Below are positions 1-5,833 of a stretch of DNA of 7,263 bases, in pieces. The position numbers were made by a program, and so were the translations under genes. The stretch is from the NCBI GenBank assembly GCA_030632175.1, contig DAOVVG010000121.1, positions 1 through 7,263 of the forward strand, in the 5' to 3' direction. Under the pieces are notes generated by a model. It was not told where the DNA came from. It saw nothing but the letters and a program-made list of their open reading frames with translations, and did no database searches. This stretch comes from Gammaproteobacteria bacterium. Lineage in GTDB: Bacteria; Pseudomonadota; Gammaproteobacteria; UBA9214. The stretch's first letter is position 1; the number at the start of each line of letters is the position of its first letter.

Positions 1-351
1 ATCTTCTGTCCAGCGCTCGAAGTGGTTCACCGCCTGTTGCGGTCGATAGGCATCGAAAATACTAAACTCAAGCCCGCTGGTTTTCAAAACAGCCTGCACC
101 AGCGCAAGCGCATCAGCCGCTGCACGTGTCAGGATACCCCGCGGCCGTATATAACCATCGATGCGCTTACCGACAAAATTATGTACCGTGCAGTAACGCA
201 GATCCAGCCGGATGCCGGGAATGACCTCGTCGATATATACAAAACCTTCCGGCAGGCTTGCCGGCTGTTGAACTACCGCACCACCCTGGATCGGCATACT
301 GGTGAGGTGCGGCGTCTTCAGAAAAAGATCTGTGAAATTTCGCGGTTTCAT
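1..351 (-). CDS. ddpX: D-alanyl-D-alanine dipeptidase (VanX/DdpX family), 5' part only
   Basis: The first 117 codons are visible and the gene runs off the window at position 1. Family members are zinc dipeptidases (peptidase M15D) that cleave D-Ala-D-Ala. Outside vancomycin-resistance clusters they are thought to serve peptidoglycan turnover or D-Ala use. Seen here: GFVYIDEVIPGIRLDLRY (residues 36-53), NFVGKRIDGY (58-67) and FDAYRPQQAVNHFERW (99-114). The Arg of YRP (residue 103) corresponds to the catalytic Arg of VanX. The zinc motif SxHxxGxAxD would lie past the edge, so catalytic competence cannot be judged. ATG at 351 is the first usable start because a TAG lies in frame two codons upstream; its ribosome binding site is weak. 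No signal peptide is evident, so a cytoplasmic location is likely. It lies 66 nt after the SIMPL gene with no visible terminator between, so it is probably co-transcribed. Confidence 0.88.
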   Translation of the reverse strand, partial: MKPRNFTDLFLKTPHLTSMPIQGGAVVQQPASLPEGFVYIDEVIPGIRLDLRYCTVHNFVGKRIDGYIRPRGILTRAAADALALVQAVLKTSGLEFSIFDAYRPQQAVNHFERWTED

Positions 352-417
352 TATCTACAACTCACTCGGCAAACCCCCTCTCCTTTATGCCTGGCGGCGC
401 CTGGTAAAGAACAACAC

Positions 418-1107
418 TCAGGGAATTTGTAATTCAATCGTGCCGTTTACCGAGACGCTGACATCACTCTCGCCACCTTCCACAGCAACAGCATCGCCTG
501 CTTCCATGGACATGGTCGCCATCCTCGCCTGGCGTACCAGCGGCGGTCGCTGCATCGTCGTGTTGACATTGATTTCAACAATGCGATAACCATTGGCCTT
601 CAGGTTGTCACCGATAATCCCTGCCCGCTCCTTGAAGGCATCCAGGGCTGCACCAATCAAGCGGTTCTCCACCCCTGTCCGCTTCGCATTGGAAACAGTG
701 AAACTCATTGACTTGATTTGCAACTTGCCCTGCAACTGACCCACAAGACGACTGAGTGCTTCCGTATCACCGCTCTCCAGTACCAGGTCCTGCTGACCAC
801 GCCAACCCGTTGTCACTTCCTTGCGGGTAACCGGCCACGTCTGGTAGCTGCCGGTATTGACCTTGACGCCCTTCACCTGCTTTGCCTGTTGCAGCGCCCA
901 CTCCATATCCTGGTTGATTTTTGCAGCCAGTTTTGCCGGATTCTGCATTTCCGCATAGGTATTCATGATGACATGCATGGTGTCATTACTCACCGCTTCG
1001 GTTTGCTGTGACTGCAAGCGAACCTGGTTGTAACGCAAGTCATCATCAGCCAGTGCGTAATTCATGCCTGCCATCAGACAGGCCAGAACAATCAGGCATC
1101 TCATCAT
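418..1107 (-). CDS. SIMPL domain (DUF541) exported protein
   Basis: A 229-residue protein of the SIMPL/DUF541 family, whose members are secreted or envelope-associated and functionally ill-defined (the Brucella BP26 antigen belongs here). Residues 1-20 form a short signal peptide: basic Arg3, a hydrophobic core, then an A-L-A cleavage site before DDDLRYNQ. Seen in the mature part are the QTWPVTRK segment (89-96), the family-typical WRGQQDLVLES (102-112), a helical stretch near LIGAALDAFKERA (150-162) and a closing beta strand SVSVNGTIELQIP. ATG at 1107 overlaps the thioredoxin stop as ATGA, with GGGAGG about 7 nt upstream, so translation is probably coupled to thioredoxin. A second ATG at 1104 follows directly. 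Length is normal for the family. The periplasmic location is inferred from the signal peptide; the biochemical role is unknown. Confidence 0.88.
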   Translation of the reverse strand: MMRCLIVLACLMAGMNYALADDDLRYNQVRLQSQQTEAVSNDTMHVIMNTYAEMQNPAKLAAKINQDMEWALQQAKQVKGVKVNTGSYQTWPVTRKEVTTGWRGQQDLVLESGDTEALSRLVGQLQGKLQIKSMSFTVSNAKRTGVENRLIGAALDAFKERAGIIGDNLKANGYRIVEINVNTTMQRPPLVRQARMATMSMEAGDAVAVEGGESDVSVSVNGTIELQIP

Positions 1108-1484
1108 GATTTTCCTCCCTGCTCCAGCTGCTGCTCAACGACCTGCCGACGTACCTCATTCATATCCAGTGCAGCCACTTTTTCGATAACTGATTCAAGC
1201 CCTGCCGGCGGCACTGCTCCCGGCTGGGAAAACACGACAATCTGTTCCCGGAAAACCATCAGCGTAGGTATCGAGCGAATCTGGAAGTGCCCGGCAATTT
1301 CCTGCTCTTCTTCCGTATTCACCTTGGCAAAGACAACGCCGGGGTGCGATTCCGACATGGACTCGAAGACCGGTGCAAACTGGCGGCACGGGCCGCACCA
1401 GGGTGCCCAGTAATCCACCAGCACCGTGTCGTTACCATTAATCGTTGCTTCGAAATTTTCTTTTGTGAGTTCAATCGTAGCCAT
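1104..1484 (-). CDS. Thioredoxin family protein
   Basis: A 126-residue thioredoxin-fold protein without a signal peptide, expected to be a cytoplasmic dithiol reductase. The active site is WAPWCGPC (residues 26-33, redox cysteines 30 and 33), preceded by the strand VLVDYW. The buried Asp equivalent is D24. The cis-proline is P73 in IRSIPT, followed by the strand TLMVFRE. The C-terminus has roughly 18 residues beyond the usual ~108-residue thioredoxin, charged and Gln/Glu rich. A longer frame opens at 1553, but MATIELTKENF at 1484 matches where thioredoxins begin. A perfect TATAAT at 1519-1524 lies inside the longer version, so transcripts from it would start downstream of 1553. An AGGGA sits 10 nt upstream of the ATG. 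It heads the trx-SIMPL-dipeptidase group and overlaps the SIMPL start. It is probably a secondary thioredoxin rather than the main trxA. Confidence 0.9.
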   Translation of the reverse strand: MATIELTKENFEATINGNDTVLVDYWAPWCGPCRQFAPVFESMSESHPGVVFAKVNTEEEQEIAGHFQIRSIPTLMVFREQIVVFSQPGAVPPAGLESVIEKVAALDMNEVRRQVVEQQLEQGGKS

Positions 1485-1518
1485 TGCAGCAGCATCCCTG
1501 AATGTTTTGTCCGTCACA

Positions 1519-1524
1519 ATTATA
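1519..1524 (-). promoter_or_regulatory. -10 box of the thioredoxin-SIMPL-dipeptidase promoter
   Basis: On the minus strand this reads TATAAT, a perfect sigma-70 -10 hexamer, in the 95 nt gap between the diguanylate cyclase stop (1580) and the thioredoxin start (1484). The expected transcript start near 1512 leaves a leader of about 28 nt. No good -35 is found at 16-18 nt (GTGCCC at 17 nt), so the promoter may need an activator or be modest in strength. This is a pattern match only. Confidence 0.45.
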
Positions 1525-1579
1525 CAGACTCGCTCACAGGCGGGCACCGGCAATGAGAGGGGTATTACAGGAAGGGGTA

Positions 1580-3097
1580 TCAGCTATCCGTGCTGCGGCG
1601 TCTTTGCGTGCCTTCAGCAGACTCGCTCTGGTAGGTCATATCCAGCTCAATGCGGTGTCGACCCAGCCGCTTCGCCCGGTACAGCGCCTTATCAGCCCGC
1701 TCGATGAAAGCGCTGACAGACTCACCCGGCTTGTAAAGAGAGGCCCCCGCGGAAAACGTGGGCACGTCCGACGCGGTTCCATTGGTCTGCCAGCGTGTCT
1801 CACCGGCGCGACGCCTGACCTTGTTGAGCGCACGCACGGCGCCATCCGAGTCCGTATTCGGCAACAGCACGGCGAACTCTTCACCACCATAGCGGGCAAC
1901 CATGTCATGGTGACGAAAGATTGAGAGAATATTCTTCGAATACACCCGCAGCACTTCATCGCCCGCCGCATGTCCGTATTCGTCATTGACCGCCTTGAAA
2001 TGATCCAGATCAATCAGCACAAAAGACAGCGGGAAACCGTATCGCTGTACGCGCGCCACCTCGTCTTCCATACGCCGCATAAAGGCGCGACGGTTTGGTA
2101 GCCCGGTCAGTTCATCGGTCAGACTCAGCAGGCGAACACGCGTCAGCTCGTCGGACAGCTCGCGGCTGTCCGATTCGAACAGCTGCAGATAATGGTGCGT
2201 GCTGTCGAGTTTGTCTGCCAGCTCGTTGTGGCCCTTCATGAGCTTTTCAACTTCCCGGATCAGCGTCCATCGCAGGTCTTCAATCTCTGTAACCTCCTCG
2301 GCCTGGCGTAATTCTGTCAGCACCACTTCGAGGATGATGCCGAATTCCTCGTTCTGGGTGATGGTCTCCAGTACCTGCTGGCCGAGTGTCGCCTGCAACT
2401 GCTGGATATCATCACGACGCGCTTCCAGCTCACTGCGATTAATAGCATTGAGATCCTGGCCGGCCGGTATTTCCTCACTGATATAGTCAGCATCATGCAA
2501 TTCGTCTTGCGCTACACTGTCTACGCCATCATCGTAGTGCATCCCGGTAGCAGCAGACAGGTCATGCTGTAAGTCTGCTTCGGCACCTGCTTCGGCGTCT
2601 GCTTCAACATCCGGTTGCGGTGCTGCCTGTTCATCGTTAGCAAAGGATTCAATTTCAGGCAGGTTTGTGGACTCTGCAGGAATCGTATCGATACCAAAAG
2701 AAGCCAGCAGCGGGCTAATGGCATCAACCATGAGCGCGGGCTGCAACTCACCGGCATTACGGATCTGATCGCCACACTGGTTGATAAAACCACCCAGGAC
2801 ATCCAGCTCGGTAGGTGTCAGTGGTGGTTGCAGACGAGCCTGCAATAACTTGATTTGTACGTAAGAAGAGGAACCGGGTGTCAGGTGTACAATAAAGGCT
2901 TCCAGCAAGACATTCACAAAACCGGCGTAGGCAATTTCCGAGCGCAGATGGCTGGATGCAATATCATCCAGCATGCCCTCTGCCTGACGGTAAATGAGGT
3001 TTCCGGCGGGTGTTGAGCGCAGCGGGTCGATCAGGTAAAGCAACTTGCGTACGCCACCCGGATCAATCACCTCTGGTCTGTTTGTACCCGCAACCAT
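1580..3097 (-). CDS. Diguanylate cyclase with GGDEF domain and unrecognised N-terminal domain
   Basis: A 505-residue protein predicted to make cyclic di-GMP from two GTP. The GGDEF domain covers about residues 325-485: LTDELTGLPNRRAF (326-339), metal-binding Asp in LIDLDHFKAVND, active-site RYGGEEF (GGEEF 404-408) and the closing ALYRAKRLGRHRIE. The product-inhibition site RxxD is present as RHHD (395-398), five residues before GGEEF, so allosteric feedback is expected. No EAL domain follows. Residues 1-140 are mostly helical and match no sensor domain I know. An acidic Ala/Glu/Asp linker follows (160-205), then a likely coiled coil (225-320) that could drive dimerisation. No membrane segments are seen, so it should be cytoplasmic. 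ATG at 3097 has GGAG five nt upstream; a GTG two codons earlier (3103) is an alternative start. No terminator is visible after the stop. Confidence 0.92.
   Translation of the reverse strand: MVAGTNRPEVIDPGGVRKLLYLIDPLRSTPAGNLIYRQAEGMLDDIASSHLRSEIAYAGFVNVLLEAFIVHLTPGSSSYVQIKLLQARLQPPLTPTELDVLGGFINQCGDQIRNAGELQPALMVDAISPLLASFGIDTIPAESTNLPEIESFANDEQAAPQPDVEADAEAGAEADLQHDLSAATGMHYDDGVDSVAQDELHDADYISEEIPAGQDLNAINRSELEARRDDIQQLQATLGQQVLETITQNEEFGIILEVVLTELRQAEEVTEIEDLRWTLIREVEKLMKGHNELADKLDSTHHYLQLFESDSRELSDELTRVRLLSLTDELTGLPNRRAFMRRMEDEVARVQRYGFPLSFVLIDLDHFKAVNDEYGHAAGDEVLRVYSKNILSIFRHHDMVARYGGEEFAVLLPNTDSDGAVRALNKVRRRAGETRWQTNGTASDVPTFSAGASLYKPGESVSAFIERADKALYRAKRLGRHRIELDMTYQSESAEGTQRRRSTDS
2574..2609 (-). 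repeat. Three 12-bp tandem repeats inside the diguanylate cyclase gene
   Basis: On the plus strand three successive 12-mers read TCTGCTTCGGCA, CCTGCTTCGGCG and TCTGCTTCAACA. In the gene they encode the acidic linker units V-E-A-D, A-E-A-G and A-E-A-D. The unit is a multiple of three, so copy-number change would lengthen or shorten the linker without shifting the frame. Confidence 0.7.
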
Positions 3098-3126
3098 AAA
3101 CACTCCAGCACGTCCTTGAGCACATC

Positions 3127-3147
3127 GCAGGATAATCCTGATCCTGC
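3127..3147 (-). promoter_or_regulatory. Perfect 7-bp hairpin or operator in the cyclase leader
   Basis: GCAGGAT, seven spacer bases, then ATCCTGC. An overlapping 13-nt palindrome CAGGATAATCCTG occupies 3128-3140, so two mutually exclusive pairings are possible. It lies 30-50 nt upstream of the cyclase start and could be a protein-binding site or an RNA hairpin affecting translation. No T-run follows, so it is not an intrinsic terminator. Confidence 0.4.
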
Positions 3148-3303
3148 CAATTTATTGTTAGTTTTATCTATCCGCCAACTGTGAAATAAACAAACCGGCC
3201 ACTCCGAAAAAACCTGTGTTTGTGTCAGTTCAGCGGCTGCCCTGCAGCCCTGCCATGACCCCGACTGGCCTAAAGGCCAACACACCCAACCTGGAGCAAC
3301 ATC

Positions 3304-3313
3304 GGTCAGACCC
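3304..3313. repeat. GGTCAGACCC dyad, copy 1
   Basis: GGTC-A-GACC core dyad also found at 6906-6917. I recall closely related GGGGTCAGACCCC sequences as recurrent short palindromes in many bacterial genomes, some near REP-associated transposases. Here it lies in the cyclase upstream region with no transposase in the window. Confidence 0.4.
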
Positions 3314-3541
3314 GGTTCCAGCTGAAAATCACGCCATATTTCCCAAGACTTACAGTCAGTTGAGATAAATAGTTACAGAATTAATCAGCTATCGTTCTGT
3401 CACATATTTGACGTTGGGAAAAGTGTAGCAGGTATAGCCATACGGCAGGTAGTGGTACGAAGGTACTAGGGACACTTTTTTACAGCCTGTCCGGTGATCC
3501 CGGACGACCGGGTGGCCTGCCTGGAAACACCCGACTGAAAT

Positions 3542-3568
3542 AAAAAAGGCCGGCATAGGCCGGCCTTT
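3542..3568 (-). terminator. Intrinsic terminator of adk
   Basis: On the minus strand: AAAGGCCGGC, loop CTAT, GCCGGCCTTT, running into six T. The stem is 10 bp and perfect. It begins 22 nt after the adk stop codon. Confidence 0.92.
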
Positions 3569-3590
3569 AATAACGACAGTAAAATACAGC

Positions 3591-4247
3591 TTACTGGTCG
3601 AGACCGGCGAAAATACCATCCCGGATTTCTTCGACCTTGCCAATACCGTTAATCTTGACATAGCGCGGTGCACCGTCGCCGCCTTCGTCGGCCCACCTGG
3701 AATAATAGGAGATCAGTGGCTCGGTCTGGTCATGGTAGACATTCAGGCGTTCTTTAACCGTATCTTCCTGGTCGTCATCACGCTGGACCAGCGCTTCACC
3801 GGTTTCATCGTCCTTACCCTCCTCCTTCGGCGGATTAAAGACAACGTGGTAGGTACGACCCGATTCCAGATGCACACGGCGACCACTCATACGCTTGATG
3901 ATTTCAGCGTCATCGACATCAATCTCAACCACGGCATCCACAGGGACCCCGTTGGCCTTGAGTGCGTCAGCCTGTGCCAGCGTACGCGGAAAGCCGTCAA
4001 ACAGGTAGCCGGCTTTGCAATCATCTTCTTTCAGACGCTCGTCAATCAGGCCCAGGATGATGTCATCGGAGACCAGTCCGCCGGCATCCATTACTTTCTT
4101 GGCTTCAACACCCATCGGGGTGCCTGCCTTGACAGCGGCACGCAGCATGTCGCCGGTGGAAATCTGGGGAATGCCATATTTCTCTTTAATGTAATTGGCC
4201 TGCGTGCCCTTGCCGGCACCGGGACCACCTAACAGGATAATCCGCAT
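3591..4247 (-). CDS. adk: Adenylate kinase
   Basis: A 218-residue cytoplasmic adenylate kinase (ATP + AMP to 2 ADP), essential for nucleotide balance. The P-loop is GGPGAGKGT (residues 7-15). The AMP-binding helix follows in ISTGDMLRAAV (29-39), and FDGFPRT (83-89) carries the AMP-contacting residues. The long LID begins GRRVHLESGRTYHVVFNPP (122-140) and ends near RDDDQEDTV (156-164). The LID lacks the four zinc-binding cysteines seen in Gram-positive enzymes and has the His/Ser/Asp pattern of the E. coli type. ATG at 4247 gives the canonical MRIILLGGPG start, with AAGGAGA about 6-7 nt upstream; the frame opens seven codons earlier but those residues are not family-like. A GATAAT at 4289-4294 is a possible -10. 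With its own terminator and long flanking gaps it is probably monocistronic. Nothing is missing. Confidence 0.98.
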   Translation of the reverse strand: MRIILLGGPGAGKGTQANYIKEKYGIPQISTGDMLRAAVKAGTPMGVEAKKVMDAGGLVSDDIILGLIDERLKEDDCKAGYLFDGFPRTLAQADALKANGVPVDAVVEIDVDDAEIIKRMSGRRVHLESGRTYHVVFNPPKEEGKDDETGEALVQRDDDQEDTVKERLNVYHDQTEPLISYYSRWADEGGDGAPRYVKINGIGKVEEIRDGIFAGLDQ

Positions 4248-4439
4248 AGTTGCTCTCCTTAAAAACACTCTGATGAAAAAGTCGCCGTATTATCCGTGTC
4301 CGCCCACCAAATAGCCAGATAGCTATATATATGGGGGGATGGAGTGGGCTTATGAATACACCTTGAATGAATATGGTTATAACCGGTTTAAATCATATTT
4401 TTGCAGGTCTGGAATCAGCCAAAATACGACATTTAACCT

Positions 4440-4485
4440 AAAAAAAGCGGCGACCCAAGGGGGAGGAGGAGAAAGGGCCGCCGCT
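4440..4485 (-). terminator. Intrinsic terminator, probably of the dodecin transcript
   Basis: On the minus strand AGCGGCGGCCC, an 18-nt pyrimidine-rich loop, then GGGTCGCCGCT followed by a run of seven T counting the stem's last T. The stem is 11 bp with one A/C mismatch. The nearest minus-strand gene upstream is dodecin at 5113, about 630 nt away, with the MITE-like element between. Confidence 0.75.
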
Positions 4486-4506
4486 CGAGACTCGAAAGCC
4501 TTCGCT

Positions 4507-4543
4507 AAAGACGACAGCTAACGAATTAACGAAGGCTGTTGTC
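4507..4543 (-). terminator. Weak terminator-like hairpin preceding the one at 4440-4485
   Basis: On the minus strand GACAACAGC, loop CTTCGTTAATTCGTTA, then GCTGTCGTC and TTT. The stem is 9 bp with one mismatch and the T-run is only three, so alone it would be weak. A competing pairing GCCTTCG/CGAAGGC joins 4498-4504 with 4530-4536. The loop sequence is nearly the same as the loop of the terminator at 6796-6831. Confidence 0.45.
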
Positions 4544-4683
4544 GTTAATGATGCTACCAATGAAATATTAAGATTTTATTAAGGAAGAAGCCGTGAATAC
4601 CGCCTTTGGGTCAATAGTCAATATTCGACTGATAACCCCGAGAATTTCACGTTGAACCTCTGTGAACGGCGGCGGTCTCAATG

Positions 4684-4697
4684 GGTCGACGCAACAC
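4684..4697 (+). repeat. Left inverted repeat core of the MITE-like element
   Basis: GGTCGACGCAACAC, the exact reverse complement of 4964-4977. Confidence 0.85.
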
Positions 4698-4744
4698 CCG
4701 CACGAGACAGCGATCCTCAGGTCTCGGCCTTCAAAGTCTATTTA

Positions 4745-4799
4745 GAGCTATCCGAAGCACTGGCACAATAATGGTTTCCGGTGATCGAACGGATAGCTC
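4745..4799. repeat. Long imperfect hairpin inside the MITE-like element
   Basis: A perfect 10-bp outer stem (GAGCTATCCG with CGGATAGCTC) encloses a second stem CACTGG/CCGGTG that includes one G-U pair, leaving a 14-nt loop. No T-run follows on either strand. It could be a structural element of the mobile DNA or part of a small RNA. Confidence 0.5.
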
Positions 4800-4883
4800 G
4801 AAAAGCTGGTTAGCGCCGGAAAACGCCTTCTGAAGAGGCGATCGGGGCATTCATTGGAATCGGGCTGGCGGTGTTCCCGTAGT

Positions 4884-4901
4884 AGACGCTCAGCGTCTTT
4901 T
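4884..4901 (+). terminator. Small plus-strand hairpin followed by four T
   Basis: AGACGCT, one base, AGCGTCT and then TTT. Allowing a realistic loop the stem is about five bp. It is terminator-like on the plus strand only, but no plus-strand gene precedes it, so this may be chance or a relic of the mobile element. Confidence 0.25.
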
Positions 4902-4963
4902 GACGCTTTGGCTATTCCCGTTATTCAAAACTATTTTCGTTAGGCAATGACACTTCCGACTAA

Positions 4964-4977
4964 GTGTTGCGTCGACC
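4964..4977 (-). repeat. Right inverted repeat core of the MITE-like element
   Basis: GTGTTGCGTCGACC on the plus strand, the exact reverse complement of 4684-4697. The outward continuation (minus strand GATTCAACC) is IS30-like. Confidence 0.85.
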
Positions 4978-5112
4978 GGTTGAATCGGCAGCCAAAAACG
5001 GAAGTCCAGGAACACCCAGCTTGAGCCACGCAGCTACCCAGGTTAGCAAGAGCTAGCAATGATTCCCCTCGTCGGTTCGAACCAGTTGTTTGGCAGCTTA
5101 TCGGATGGACCG

Positions 5113-5322
5113 TCAGTCTTCCAGCCTGAATCCAATCTTGATTGTCACCTGCCAGTAGTGGACTGCTCCAGTGTCGATATACCCACGCATATCGACAACC
5201 TCGAACCAATGCATGTTCCTTATCGTCTTTGATGCCTTCGAAATAGCATTACGGATCGCCTCATCTGTTCCGGCCTCCGAACTACCAGTTATCTCAATAT
5301 GTTTGTACGTGCCCTCTTTCAT
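5113..5322 (-). CDS. Dodecin (flavin-binding dodecamer protein)
   Basis: A 69-residue protein of the dodecin family, which forms hollow dodecamers that bind and store riboflavin or FMN in pairs. Seen: the first strand KHIEITGSSEAGTDEAIRNA (residues 7-26), the helix to SKTI, the stacking tryptophan in MHWFEVVDMRGYI (W39, equivalent to W36 of archaeal dodecin), and the last strand HYWQVTIKIGFRLED, where Q58 matches the flavin-contacting Gln. Length is typical (66-71). The frame opens at 5337, but ATG at 5322 has AGGAGG about 6 nt upstream, while the earlier ATG has none and would cover that site. A possible 19-codon leader stops one base before this ATG. It is the last gene of the small-protein run; no terminator follows until 4543. 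Confidence 0.95.
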   Translation of the reverse strand: MKEGTYKHIEITGSSEAGTDEAIRNAISKASKTIRNMHWFEVVDMRGYIDTGAVHYWQVTIKIGFRLED

Positions 5323-5323
5323 A

Positions 5324-5383
5324 TCATCCTCCTGCATTAACCAAAAATGCTGATAGTAGAATCCTAAGCATATCCTCGCTCAT
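5324..5383 (-). CDS. Possible 19-codon leader peptide upstream of dodecin
   Basis: Translates as MSEDMLRILLSAFLVNAGG and stops with a TGA that lies within the dodecin ribosome binding region, one base before the dodecin ATG. AGGTGG lies just upstream of its start. Ribosomes finishing here could re-initiate on dodecin or expose its start. No family is recognisable in so short a peptide, and the frame could be chance. The spacing is the only argument for it. Confidence 0.25.
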   Translation of the reverse strand: MSEDMLRILLSAFLVNAGG

Positions 5384-5445
5384 GCCACCTAACCTTGAAA
5401 CAAGCAGCGGTATTTTTGCCGTCCGCCGGCATGAAGTGTCAGGTA

Positions 5446-5745
5446 TTAATTACCTTTCGTTTCTGTATCAGTAAAAATAAAGCTGTATTCATTTTCGTTT
5501 ATATCTACTCGAATACCGCCTGCATGACCTTCTGCATACGCTAACCAGCCAGGCTTGTGCTGGCATTCTGGTACTTGTGGGTGTTGTTCACCTCTTATCC
5601 CGTCAAACCAGGCAATCAGCATAGGTTCGGAGACAATGCTGGATACCAAATCCTCCGCTAAACGCCTTGCCAGAGTAAAATCGAGATCTTTTCCTTCTAC
5701 AGTAATCCTTATTGTTTCAAAATCCACATGCTCCATATCATGCAT
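5446..5745 (-). CDS. Small conserved protein resembling DUF5619
   Basis: A 99-residue soluble protein of unknown function. The pattern AWFDGIRGEQHPQVPECQ (residues 45-62), then KPGWLAYAEGHAGGIRVDIN and EYSFIF, agrees with what I remember of the DUF5619 family, but I could not check this. The N-terminal half (ITVEGKDLDFTLARRLAEDL) looks like a beta strand and a helix. There is one cysteine, no signal peptide and no membrane segment. Two starts are possible: ATG at 5745 with GGAGG 10 nt upstream, or ATG at 5736 with AAGGG 9 nt upstream. It lies 88 nt after the DUF3330-like gene and 123 nt before dodecin on the same strand. No function should be assigned from the sequence. Confidence 0.8.
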   Translation of the reverse strand: MHDMEHVDFETIRITVEGKDLDFTLARRLAEDLVSSIVSEPMLIAWFDGIRGEQHPQVPECQHKPGWLAYAEGHAGGIRVDINENEYSFIFTDTETKGN

Positions 5746-5833
5746 CCCTTAAAGACCTCCAAACGTTCGAATTGAACGGCGGAGATCAGTCGTGCTATGC
5801 CATCAGCCATTCATGTGACGTGTTGCGAGAGTA

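Larger units (their letters stand above)
3098..3541. other. Non-coding region between adk terminator and diguanylate cyclase gene
   Basis: About 440 nt with no convincing gene. It holds several dyads: GCAGGAT/ATCCTGC at 3127-3147, TGGCC/GGCCA near 3266-3279, GGTCAGACCC at 3304-3313, and GTCCGG/CCGGAC at 3489-3505. A CGGGTG/CACCCG pair lies in the same stretch, downstream of the last dyad. A possible minus-strand promoter for the cyclase is TTGGCG near 3176 with an AT-rich -10 about 17 nt on, but this is weak. The long leader suggests regulation at transcript level; none of the dyads matches a riboswitch I recognise. Confidence 0.5.
4671..4990. mobile_element. MITE-like element with IS30-type inverted ends, about 320 bp
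   Basis: A perfect 14-bp inverted repeat (GGTCGACGCAACAC at 4684-4697, its complement at 4964-4977) sits inside longer ends: reading inward, TCAA then two differing bases then the 14-mer on both sides (18 of 20 identical). From memory, IS30 begins TGTAGATTCAATTGGTCAACG followed by CAACAG. The right end here, read inward, starts TGCCGATTCAAC and agrees with it well; the left end is more diverged. GC flanks both proposed outer limits, a possible 2-bp target duplication. No transposase frame is present, so it would be non-autonomous or an internally deleted copy. The outer limits are inferred by alignment to remembered IS30 ends. Confidence 0.5.
4248..5112. other. 865-bp non-coding region between dodecin and adk
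   Basis: No supported gene. From the adk side: the adk leader and possible promoter (4248-4330), a 10-bp palindrome GGTTATAACC at 4375-4384, two minus-strand terminator hairpins (4440-4485 and 4507-4543), a MITE-like element (4671-4990), and about 120 nt between that and the dodecin stop with a GGTTCGAACC palindrome near 5074-5083. Short plus-strand frames here lack family features. The terminators face away from dodecin and could end its transcript. Confidence 0.6.

Noticed and set aside
3067..3285. 72-codon minus-strand frame upstream of the diguanylate cyclase
   Set aside because: Overlaps the cyclase start in another frame and shows no conserved pattern; the region looks like a leader.
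3485..3535. Hairpins near GTCCGG/CCGGAC as a second adk terminator
   Set aside because: No T-run follows on the minus strand, and the terminator at 3542-3568 already accounts for adk.
3732..4232. 166-codon plus-strand frame
   Set aside because: Lies antisense to adk, which is certain; a shadow of its codon pattern.
4339..4521. 60-codon plus-strand frame in the adk-dodecin gap
   Set aside because: Runs through two terminator hairpins and a purine-rich loop, has no ribosome binding site and no family features.
4593..4655. Plus-strand GTG start with an AAGGAAG site, 20 codons
   Set aside because: Too short, no recognisable product; the match to a ribosome binding site can be chance in an A/G-rich stretch.
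4939..5110. Integron attC site (GTTAGGC at 4939-4945 and a GGTTCGAACC palindrome)
   Set aside because: No matching RYYYAAC partner at the right distance and no attC-like fold could be drawn; IS30-type ends explain part of the region better.
4940..5209. 89-codon minus-strand frame overlapping the dodecin gene
   Set aside because: Out of frame with dodecin for its first part and crosses the inverted repeat of the mobile element; composition is not protein-like.
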